Source: Hoplostethus atlanticus
Lineage: Eukaryota > Chordata > Actinopteri > Trachichthyiformes > Trachichthyidae
NCBI GenBank assembly: GCA_034670405.1
Contig: JAXDDX010000057.1
Location: forward strand, 1,225,001 to 1,289,000
Reading direction: 5' to 3'
DNA: 64,000 bases
The translations under genes were made by a program, and so were the position numbers. Under the pieces are notes generated by a model that made no database searches, was not told where the DNA came from, and worked only from the letters and a program-made list of their open reading frames with translations. This document shows, in pieces, positions 51,101-64,000 of the stretch. Within the stretch, counting starts at the first letter, position 1; each line of letters starts with the position of its first letter.

Positions 51101-52209
51101 AGTTGGAGACATTGTTGGGCACTAGGCAAGAGGAGGTTACATGTGGAAAAACAAAAACTCAAGATACACATTCTAGAATAAGACTCAAAGTGAAAATATG
51201 CTTTAAATGTATATGTGCAACAGTGATCCAAGGCACAATAGCACAGTGTGTCATGCTTTACTAGTTTCCCTTTAATTAACTTCAGAGGTCAAGTGAGTGC
51301 CCACGTGGTTCAACCAGATATCTGGATGTTAATAGCGATGCCTCTCGCGGTGGTGCGCTGAAACCCAGCAACCAAGGTTTTCCCCGCATGGTCCGAGAGG
51401 GTGGCATAGAGATGAGAGGACTGCATCATCTAAAACGGGTAATGCTCCAGTTCGGCAGCAAATGCATCCGTCAGTGACAACTGATAGACAGGATGGCAGA
51501 CATTGTGTACGGCATACCTCAAACGAAGCATGTCCAAAAAGCCGATATTAATACTGCCACCTTGAATCCATTTTGTTTTTGCTTTCAGCTTCATGCATGC
51601 ATTTTGTTCAGTTATGAAAACATGGGAAGGGGGATCAATAGCCAATCTTGATCACATTTCTGTAACAGCTACAACTGCAGTTTGACCTCGCCGAAACATC
51701 TTTTCAATGCTACTAGAAGTCGGTTTGGATAAAAGCGTCTGCTAAATGACTGTAACGTAATGTAATGTAATCATTACAATCTGGGTGCAGTGTTGCTCTT
51801 ATTGGGAAAACTACACTGATGGCTTGGGAGCATCAATGACAACACTGCTTTTGTTCAAATGTACCACCACAATACTTGTAAATACTAGTAAGTCTAACAA
51901 AACTACAAAAAAGGGAGAAATAAAGGGAACAAAATATGAACAAAAGAAGATAATACTTAATAGACTAATATGAGAGTAGTAATAATAATACATGTTTTTG
52001 GTTTTGTACAGCAGGGGGTTAGTGAACTTTGTTGGGTGCAGCCCTTTGTTAGCAACTACAACAGTAGGCATATGTTTAACGGTGGTAGTAGCTACCAGTG
52101 ATGCTATTTTCAAAGTTTAAAGTCGTAAATAGCTTGAAGCAGTCAGTCAAAACACTCATTTTCATCTGGCAACATTTAAATATTCTGGTTTTCTGTTCAG
52201 ATCTGCAGT
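48111..52209. other. Intergenic region between srd5a2 and memo1
   Basis: About 4.1 kb with no recognised gene on either strand. The right part contains an L2/SINE-type tail near 51.72-51.78 kb. The left edge should contain the srd5a2 promoter and 5' UTR, but I see no decisive motif. Confidence 0.6.
51722..51776 (+). repeat. L2/SINE-type 3' tail
   Basis: TTTGGATAAAAGCGTCTGC followed by TAAATGACTG and short TGTAA-like repeats (GTAACGTAATGTAATG). This is the tail shared by fish L2-clade LINEs and their SINEs. A related tail occurs in the SINE at 56101-56227. Confidence 0.75.
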
Positions 52210-52215
52210 TTTATT
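52210..52215 (-). terminator. memo1: Possible memo1 polyadenylation signal
   Basis: Reverse-strand AATAAA about 490 bases downstream of the memo1 stop codon (52700). Plausible end of the 3' UTR. Confidence 0.35.
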
Positions 52216-52699
52216 ATCATTCCTTTTCTGAGGCAAATTACATGAGCACAGATCGCCAAGAGTGCAAATGTAAAAATTACATTATTACAACTTAAATCCA
52301 TCCTTTTCTCCTGAAAACAAAAGGGACTAAGAGGACAATTACAGTCCTTGCAAGATCCCAAATAAGACTCCCCCAACCCACCCCTGCTCGCTCCAAGCCA
52401 AAATAATAAGCACTCCTCTTATCTCCTCTAACCTTTCGCTCCTACATAATCTCAAAACTGCACTTCAACCAAAACGTTTCAACCAAAAGCTCTGAGACAC
52501 ACTTTAAAACGGAGAGGAGGGTGGAGAAAGGCAGGAGGGCTGAGGGGGAGAGAGAGAGACTGTATTGGCTTTGAGTGTCTAGGTCCTTCCTGCAGATAGT
52601 GGGTGTAATTGGGGGAGGGGGGTGTCTGGGTCAGGTTATGGCGATAAGATAGTACGGGCTGGGCGGGCGGTGCTGCAGTAGCCCCTGCAAAATTTGACC

Positions 52700-55600
52700 T
52701 CAATGAACGATGAGTGCCCCGGCAGCGTAACTCACAGAGCTGTCGTGCCAGTTCCTGCACTCACTTGACTGGGCATAGTTCAGGAAAGAGAAGTTCATTT
52801 CTAACCCAGTCTTCCTCAGCTCAGCCACAGCCTGCAAAGCAATGACATACACTCAGTCAGACGTTCACTTCATGCACAAGTGCATACACACATATTAGCA
52901 AAAAGGGTGGAGTGTCTTCCTCTTGGCAGGCAATTCAAATGAGATTTATCTGTCATCTAGAAAGGTTTTTCACTGCCGATCGAAGCACCGTCAACCCTTT
53001 TCTAGAACGTTTGCCTGTTCGGGTGAATCTTTTCTTCTGCGGTACTCACATTTAGCAGTACTCCAATCGGGTGTCGCCCACAGATGGTGTTGTGGTACTT
53101 CTTCAAGTAGTTGGTGAAGGACATCGGATCCAGCTGCTCTATAATGCCCATCCCCTTCACAAGCAGAGAGAAACAAGCAGTGATGATGAAACTTAATAGG
53201 CGCTCGCTTGCTCTTACAGTTGCGCTGTGCAGTGGAGCGTAAAGACAGTAATTATTATTTCTTTACATATTTTCAGTTCTGGTCAAGATTATTGGCACCC
53301 TTCCAATATCTTCATCTTCATCTTCATCTTCATCTTCATACTTTCGGTCTTCACACATTCATCTATCGATTTACAACAGCACATGATCAAACAATACAAA
53401 ATTTTGTTTTCAAAATTGAACAGTGATTATTGGCACCCTTTAGAACAATTCAAATCAATTTTGTTGGAGGAAATAGATTCTCATTTGCAGTGTAACACAG
53501 GTTGCAGCTGCCCACATGGTATAAATTAACCAATTATCCATTTTAAAGTGATAAAACAGTCTGTTCTGCTTCCCTGGTCGTCTTTGAAAATGGTGAAGAG
53601 AAAAGAGCTGTGAAGTCAGAAAAACTATTATCACCAAACATAAGCATTCACAGGGCTATAAGTCATCTGTTGCTGCTCATGGGATTGTTAAGAATCTACC
53701 AGGACAATTGATCTCAGATGCCGTCGAAGTTTGGTATGAGCTATTGAAAAAACACCTTGCATGACATCCAAGATCTCGCTCTAAGATCTTACAAGAAATG
53801 TTTGGAAGCAGTCATCATTGCCAAAGGCTGTGCAACTAAGTATTAGAAAAGGGTGCCAATATTGGCCATTGCCACTTTTCAATTCTGAAGCCATAAATGT
53901 TTGTTTTTTTAATCATGTGCTGTTAAATAAAGATGACGTGTGAAGAGAGGAAGTTTTGTCAATTTTCAATTATTTGAAAAGATATTGTATTTTGCATTTT
54001 GAACAAAAGCATCTCACTTTACATGTGGTAATGTGTTTACCATTTTATCAAGATGCTCAATTGATCTGTAGATCTCCCCTTGAGATTCATCGTAGTATGT
54101 GTAACGGAACCGTTGACCTTCAAAGAAGAAACTGGCATCAGTACATAGTGGGATACCGAGCCATGACATTTTAGCTCCTGAGAAGGAACCTGTCCCGAGA
54201 GCACACAGACTGTATTTTTATAGCAAGGTTATTTCAATGCTAAGTGATTTTGTCAAAACCTACCCCAGTGGCAGAAATCGGATGAGATGATGAAGAGGTT
54301 GGAAGGGTCTGCCAGGTACTTGCTGAGCAGCTTCCCATACTCCTGTTCCTTGGACTCACTCAGGGCGCCCACGAGCACAGGGACGATGCTAAACTCGTCT
54401 TTGTGGCTGCAAATCAAATTACTGGTGTAAACAAGATGGGTGCAATAACAGCGCCTCGCCAGCAGTAATGCAGCTTCATTATTCACAGAGCATCCATCAG
54501 TGAAAACTAATTACAATCCTCCACACACACACACAGTAAATATGGAGCCAACCTTATTATTATAGACCAGTTCAGTGATCCATTATTACTGATTAATTAA
54601 AAAGGTACATATAGATACAAAACAATTTATAAAAGTGATTAATTAAACTCACTTTTACTTTTCCTTTTTTTTTTTTTTTTTTTTTTAAAAAGGAACTTAA
54701 ATTTTACTTTATTACTCCATAGAAAATTGGAGAACACATTAATAAATGTGTTTTTTTAACACATTTATTAATGTGTTTTCCTATGCATTTCTAATCTTAC
54801 AATTCTTTTCTCTACTGCTTGACCATTTACACTCCTGCTTTTAACTGGACAACATGCAGCCATGTGCCAAGCTAATAATAATAATTTGTATTGAGTGCCA
54901 CCCACAGAGAAGTAACAGGAGGTCTCATTGGCCAGCTGTCACACCCTGTCTGCAGTCACAAAGCTGTAGCATGTAGCTAACGCTAGCTAGCAGCCCGATG
55001 TCAGGGGTGGGAGCCCTCAACGTAACCCTGGTCTGGTAGACAAGATGGACAGCCTGACCATGGGCAAGACCTAGTGTCTCAAAAGCTTCTTGGCAGTAAG
55101 ATCAAGCTAGGCCATTCTAAGTCAGTATAGGTTGAGATGATCGTATTGAGCTTATTGATGGATCTTTTGAGAAACTGGAGTTTGTTCAGTATACTAGTAG
55201 TAGCAGCCAGCTAGCTCCTGAACTAATCACTGATGGAATTATGAAAGGGAACAGAATTATGAAATGGAAATATTGATACATTTAATGAATATTTTAGTCA
55301 GTTTTATTAAGTTTGATTGCATTATTTCAATGTGAATTGAATCAATTGCTTTTAATTTAGCTATCAATAAATCAATAATTAATCACTGAACTAGTCTATA
55401 ATAAGGTTGTCACACAAGGCTGTAAACAGATCTGGCCAGTCGACTGCCCCCAACCCAGGAGGATTAATGCAAGGTAGAGGAGAATTGTGGCTGTCTATGC
55501 TATTGTATAAGGTGGCACTGGTGAGACTGGCCCCTTGGCAACCACTCACCCTCTATTCAATAGCCATTTAATTTAATGTTTCTTGTTCACTCTGCACCAG

Positions 55601-58600
55601 AGGATTTGGCTAAACATGTTTGGATGGTACCAATGAGCTACTGTGCTCAGTTCTCTTCACAGTACATGACCCCAGCTTTTCTGAAGCGAGAAACTGCCAC
55701 TGACTCCTGCCAACCTAACAGAAGGCTATATCAATTATGCATGTTAACACTATCCATGTGTCATGGCACCAGTGTGATTTGGGTTTATGTATAGAAAGGC
55801 AATGAAAAGCATGACACAGAACTAAAAATGCTGTCTTCTATGGTGTTGGTGAGACAGATGTAATAATGGTTAAGAAAAACTGCTTTTTTTAGGACTGTTT
55901 CCCTTGGACGTTTATAGTATCAGCTCTATTGCTCAATAATGCTACTTGTTCATGTCTTACCTCTCCATGGCTTTAGCAGTGTAAGGCAAGTGCATTTCAA
56001 TACTGTGCTCGTCTTCATCTGTCTGCAGACTCATTCGCTCAAACATCCCAGTTTTCCAGAGGTCAGCATAAACTGCAAGACAGAGGTGAGTTTTGCTTTA
56101 AGTACATTACAGCCATTTATCAGACGCGTTTATCCAAAGCGACTTACAGGTGATAGCCAGCCCTATGTGGGACCAATGTCCCTGAGACTAAGAGTCTTAT
56201 GCTGTACCGAATGAGCTAACCAGGTCCATATTTATTTATTTATTTAATTTGTGCATATTATTATTCCTCCTGATACAGTCATTTAAAGTGGGCATCTTGA
56301 CAAGTGCTTAGCAGCACTGAACCTCATCATTGAGAAAGCCTTTCAGGGATATGTCTGGTCCCTAGAGTATATTTATACAAGTACTTCTTGACCTAAGACT
56401 GTGTGCAGTCTGCATGTTAAGAGCTAGTACCTATATTGCTGCGTCCATTCTAAAGTAGAAAGGAAGAGCACAACTCGCCTCCATTTATACCAACATTGCA
56501 TTCATTTCTACAATTCAAATGATCAAGAATGGCTGAAAATAAAGGATTTATCTCATCTGTTTCCTGATATAAAACAAGTCTGTAGGGCTAAACTAAACTC
56601 TAAACTAGGCAAAACTGTAGTGCAGTCCAAGTGGTTGCTTACTATTCCCTCACATCACCCTGAGAATCTCATGCCGAGATCATTTTGAAGTAAGTCCTTG
56701 TGATATCATGGAAAGAATACAAAAGATTGTGTGAATTACAGTCTGCAAATGTTTTGTAGTACAATACAATCTAATGAGGAAAATCAGTGAGTACCCTTTT
56801 GGTCGATCCTCAAGTCATAGAGGGGTGTTCTATAGACCTCTGCAGGTGAGAGGGCACAGCGGGAGAGGGGCACATGGTGTGAGGGTCCCAGGATGAACAC
56901 CCTACGACTGAAGGAAAGCAGGACTTTATCTCACTCACTCTGTTCATCAAAGGCACATCACCAATCCTGTGTACTGCTATCTAAACTATCTGTTCATTCC
57001 GTGGGGGAAAAGAAAAAAAAAAAGAGAAAATGTCATCTAAAGCATTTGCTACAAACTGATGATGGTAAGAAATAGAAAAATGATAATTTGCACACTCTTT
57101 ACCTCATTATTGTGTTTTTTTAATAAGGACCGGCGTTTTAGGTATTATGTTATTATGTACCAGTTTTCCATGAGTCTGCACCTCCCTACATTTTGGGTGT
57201 GCATCCACTTCCATCCACGCCGCAATTAAGGACTAGAAAACTATAAATGACTCACGTAACAGAAGGATCAACTTGCTTGTAGGCATGTGCCGCACAAGCA
57301 CCACAGTAAGTATACCCAGCATGCCTGAAAACAAAAACGAATGGGATGGCATCACATCAATCATTACCAAATGACATATTCAGATTATATTTTCCTGCCA
57401 TTTCAGAATGTGTGCTTACGGTGCTATAATGGCTCTAGCAGGTCTGATAGTGGATTGTGCTTGGGACAGCCAGCCCTCTAATTGTGCGTTCAGCTGGGAT
57501 CCTGGGAGGGAAGAAAATTAGTCAGCGTCAAGTTTCTGTCCATTGACTGTTTCATGCACAAGCACAAAAACATCAACATCTTTAGTGCAGCGCACATAGT
57601 TAGGAAATATCTGCAACCTCAGGACTTCTCATTATGGAATTTGATCTCTTGTTTGGGGAATCAGAGTTGTGCAGGCTACTCACTCCATCCACAAGATATG
57701 AACTCTTACTGCTCTCTCCATGTCCAAGAACACCATAGTGGGACAGCACTAGCAAATGATAATGAACAGAAACTGTCCAATACGAATAAGACAAAAAAAA
57801 AAAAGCTATAAGCAATCGTCTTGTACAGATCAAAGTCATTCAAATTAATTTAGAGTAAGTGTATGTTATATTGAGTGAAGAATACAAATGAAATAGGAGG
57901 AGCTTTAACACATCCTACCCAAAAGCTGTGTAGCTAGAATCCCACCTCTGATGTCACCTTATACCACTCTCTCCAAGCTCTCGGATGCCTGACCTTTGAG
58001 GGAACACTCAGCCTTTCAATCTACAGCAAACCACTATAACTGTGCTCTGATCTTAACCATAAATATGATACACATGACAGTCGGCTAAACCCCACTTCTT
58101 TTTAACCTGCTTCATGACAACGCAACTTGATAACTATGGTTGACTATCCAGAAAAGCATAGAGAACTGTGCGTTAGAAAGGACACCATCTTCACCAATGC
58201 TGCTATTCCAACAGCAATAAAACATCATCTGACTACATGTCAGTTGGAAACACACACATCCCTACTCAGCTGTGTAGGACCTATAATAGATTAATGGAGT
58301 GTTTTCATAGTCTGAGCTAGGGTAAGACCACCTCTGATACCTCTACAACTAGGTTATGAATGTTTTTACCATGTATATGCAATACAGATATAGGCTAGTA
58401 GGGTAGGCTTTAGGGTGTTTATCTATATGGTCAGAGGAAACAAGGGGGAGGGGACATTGCTATCATGACAGAGGACTGGTTTAAGAGGGATAAACAGGCA
58501 ACCTAGCTGGTCCTACTAAAAGGGAACGAGCAGCTAGCTAGTAGAATGGGGGAGGGGGGGGGGTCGGGGCAACATGAACCTTCAATTTTCTGCCCTGCCC

Positions 58601-59230
58601 TACCCAGTCCTTTGTTCCAAGGCAGGGAGAATTCTGCACTTAACTTCAGCAAGTCGGAAGGGTCAGAGACCAGCAAGACCACAAAAATACAACGGCTAAC
58701 GGTGCTGATAGGTTGACTCGGGGAATGTCTAATTCCAGCCAGCTAGCTGCTAGGCCAGGAAGTTCTGTAATGTTAGCCAAGTTAGCAGTTCTTAAATTGA
58801 TACTGACAATAGTTTAGGTTGCTTGACAAAAAAAGCAGACGCCCCTTTATTTTTACATTTTCCATTCGCCATCCGGGGAGAAAGTGCTGAATAAGCTCAA
58901 AACAACCATGCATCGAATTAGATAATAGAGCTAACATAGTCAATATCAGCTAGCTAGCCTAGTTTCCATTAACCGTTTCATAAATAGTCCTGTCGCTGTC
59001 TGATTTGTGAAATCATTAATTCAAAAGTTATTAACGTTAGATGTCAAGCTAACTAAAGTTATGGAAAATATAAAGCCAATAAAAGTAGTAAAACACGCTG
59101 TCATGCGGAAAAAAACAATAGCTAGCTAGCATAAGGTGCTAACGCAGCCGGTGCCCTGTTGACAGTTACCCGAAGCAGAGTACCAGCTGCCGGCGTGACT
59201 TGCTTCTCTGCACACCACTCGGTTCGACAT
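52700..59230 (-). CDS. memo1: MEMO1, mediator of ErbB2-driven cell motility
   Basis: Cytosolic protein of the extradiol-dioxygenase-like fold that links receptor tyrosine kinases to microtubule and cell-migration control and binds metal. Exons in reading order: 59170-59230, 57420-57501, 57256-57324, 56795-56907, 55961-56072, 54264-54406, 54041-54117, 53050-53154 and 52700-52831. All have AG/GT ends and matching phases, totalling exactly 297 codons as in human. Conserved stretches: [29 protein letters not shown] (His49), [14 protein letters not shown] (His81), [61 protein letters not shown] (Cys244) and [10 protein letters not shown]. The metal-site residues His49, His81 and Cys244 keep their human numbering. 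No frame breaks. It faces spast head to head. Confidence 0.98.
53288..53863. mobile_element. Degraded Tc1/mariner-like element in memo1 intron
   Basis: Inverted ends ATTATTGGCACCCTT (53288-53302) and AAGGGTGCCAATATT (53849-53863; reverse complement AATATTGGCACCCTT) differ at one base. The 'ATTATTGGCACCC' end is common in fish Tc1-type elements. The interior looks like a decayed transposase region with no long open frame. A TTCATC repeat (53311-53340) lies just inside the left end. Confidence 0.6.
53311..53340. repeat. (TTCATC)n hexanucleotide repeat
   Basis: About five copies of TTCATC in tandem inside the Tc1-like remnant. Confidence 0.9.
54407..55960. other. memo1 intron with poly-T tract and perfect inverted repeat
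   Basis: Separates memo1 exons 55961-56072 and 54264-54406. It holds a T run (about 54665-54686) and a perfect 20-bp inverted repeat (54733-54777). No gene recognised. Confidence 0.65.
54733..54777. repeat. Perfect 20-bp inverted repeat with 5-base loop
   Basis: Left arm AACACATTAATAAATGTGTT (54733-54752) and right arm AACACATTTATTAATGTGTT (54758-54777) are exact reverse complements, separated by five T. In RNA or single-stranded DNA this would form a 20-bp AT-rich hairpin. Origin unknown; possibly a MITE core or a cruciform-prone repeat. Confidence 0.95.
56101..56227 (-). repeat. tRNA-Lys-derived SINE with L2-type tail
   Basis: Read on the minus strand, the head is tRNA-like: GGTTAGCTCATTCGGTACAGC (A box) followed by CATAAGACTCTTAGTCTCAGG, close to the anticodon arm of tRNA-Lys(CTT). 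It continues into CTGTAAGTCGCTTTGGATAAACGCG, the L2-type 3' tail. It lies just upstream (in memo1 sense) of exon 55961-56072. It is far too diverged to be a working tRNA. Confidence 0.8.
57502..59169. other. memo1 intron 1
   Basis: No gene or clear transposon recognised. The right half is notable for repeated GCTAGC/AGCTAGCT motifs and a G run near 58550-58563. Confidence 0.6.
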
Positions 59231-60698
59231 CTTGGTTCCCAAGCCGCCTATCTTGGTTCACTTAACTCTTGTCAGGCGAAAAATAAAATCTTAAAAAACG
59301 ATGTCAACCCCAAAGAGGAAATAACGTCTGCTAGCTAACTTGCTTGCTTGCTGAGTATAGACAAAGGGCAGTTCAACCAGAGAGCTTGGCTAGCTGGATT
59401 GCTTGCTACACGGTTGGCTCGCCGTTGTGTTATTACCGGTAATACCAAGTTAGTCAGAGAAAGCAGCTAGTCAGCCTGTCTAGCTATACTATCTAGCAGG
59501 TTTACAGAAGCGCAAAACAAAATCTTTGAAATGTGTCACTATCGAACGAATAACAGCAGATCTACTTGGTCTGTAGTAGGCTGCCAGTAAAGCAATAACA
59601 AAACCAAGAACTGTCATAAATCGGGATCTGCTGTGGATTACTGGCTCTGTCGAAGCAGGTAAGGGGCGTGCTTGAAATGTTCTCACTGCGACGTCAGAGT
59701 ATGTGGATTGGTTATTCGATCAGCAAATGTAAAATGATTCGTAGAAAATATTGTAGGCGTGGCCATTACCAAGGTGTACGTTCGTTTGTTACGCTGCACA
59801 GCCCGCTAGCTGAGTGGGAACATGTTGTATGTTGTGACATTTGGTTTAATTTCCAAAAGATAGATAAAGTATCTAAAATAACTAAAGAGTTAAAGCACTA
59901 TTCATTTTCAAATTAATACCTTCATGTCGGAGTCATTTTACAATTGTAAATGAGAGAGTGCCTTGTTCCTTTTCGTTTTTGAATTGCCTAGAAAACTCGA
60001 CTACCTGAGAGCACCTTCCAGGCATATTAACGTTCACGATCAAACACAAGGCCATGTCAATTTAAAATGCTGACAAACCCGAAAGGGCAAATGATGTAGA
60101 AGTGTCAAATGTCTTACCACAAATCCAGTGCAGGCCGTGACCGAGCAATTTGATTGGCTGTGAAACATTCCACCAGTGACGTTATTATCAAAGATATTAA
60201 ATATGACCGTTCTAAACTCAGCTGTTTCAAACTGTTCTAAAACGTGTCAACTAGAAAAGAGGGTTTTGCATTTGCCTATATACATACAAAATCATAGGAT
60301 ACAACAAAAACTGACTTCGCATTTCCATTTCAAACGAAATCGATCATAACCGACATCGACTATTCAGCATGTATATCAGTGATCCAATCAGAAGCTGTCC
60401 GCGATAGTAAAGGCGGAAGTTGTTGGACTCCATTCTCTCCCGCTGCAACTGCGATACTTCTCTCAAGCGTTAGATACTCTTCGGCGGGAAACCGGAAGTT
60501 AGCGTTGAGCTGTTTGTGTAGAGATGAAGCATCAGTGATACTGTTATCTATTTAGCAAATAATTTGTCTACGACCTCCTGGACTGTGGATTGACTGGTCC
60601 TAAATACGCTCGGAACGATAGGTCTTGCCGTTTACCGTGTCATAAGTAGCTAACCCTCATTTAGTTGTATTACAAGTACGAGCAACTACGAGACAATT
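59231..60698. promoter_or_regulatory. Divergent memo1 / spast promoter interval
   Basis: The two start codons are about 1.47 kb apart, head to head. Motifs near spast: CCAAT (about 60383), ETS-like GGCGGAAGT (60412-60420), E2F-like GGCGGGAA (about 60483) and ACCGGAAGTT (60491-60500), typical of a housekeeping promoter. On the memo1 side are a CRE-like GACGTCA (59690-59696) and an inverted CCAAT (ATTGG, about 59707). No gene lies between them. Confidence 0.6.
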
Positions 60699-63932
<3,234 letters not shown>

Positions 63933-64000
63933 ACTCAGTAGTCTGATTCTTCTGTTCTGCTCTTCCCAGGTACAAGGATACACTGAAATTGAGGAATACA

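Overview
This window is nuclear genomic DNA from a ray-finned (teleost-like) fish. The evidence is vertebrate genes split by GT-AG introns, fish-type intron sizes, abundant CA/GT microsatellites, hAT and Tc1-like transposon remnants, and a tRNA-derived SINE with an L2-type 3' tail. There are no bacterial operons, CRISPR arrays or phage genes. I could not identify the species.

Layout, left to right. (1) 415-4473, plus strand: the last six coding exons of a Jagged-1-type Notch ligand (jag1), followed by its 3' UTR. (2) 6.7-34.3 kb, minus strand: slx4ip, spread over about 27 kb. Its seven coding exons match human SLX4IP exon by exon, but the reading frame appears broken in exon 3 and twice in the last exon. 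The long introns hold mostly simple repeats and old transposon scraps, and may carry jag1 regulatory DNA. (3) 35.8-38.2 kb, plus strand: mkks (BBS6), four exons, intact. (4) 38.2-44.6 kb: repeat-rich DNA with a complete non-autonomous hAT transposon, plus an unrecognised three-exon minus-strand gene of 311 codons that contains an internal duplication. (5) 44.7-48.1 kb, minus: srd5a2 (steroid 5-alpha-reductase 2), five exons, with a second hAT element in intron 1. (6) 52.7-59.2 kb, minus: memo1, nine exons, 297 codons, intact. (7) 60.7-63.9 kb, plus: spast (spastin), 16 exons, 466 codons, starting just before the MIT domain with no membrane hairpin.

The gene order joins two blocks that lie on different human chromosomes: JAG1-SLX4IP-MKKS (20p12) and SRD5A2-MEMO1-SPAST (2p22). 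The join falls in the 38-44 kb repeat-rich interval. DPY30, which lies between MEMO1 and SPAST in human, is not between them here. The genes do not form one pathway: Notch signalling (jag1), telomere/structure-specific nuclease regulation (slx4ip), ciliary BBSome assembly (mkks), steroid metabolism (srd5a2), cell motility/redox (memo1) and microtubule severing (spast).

I found no convincing new multi-gene system. The points most worth checking are the frame-broken slx4ip beside intact neighbours, the unrecognised gene at the synteny junction, the hairpin-less spast, and a perfect 20-bp inverted repeat in a memo1 intron.
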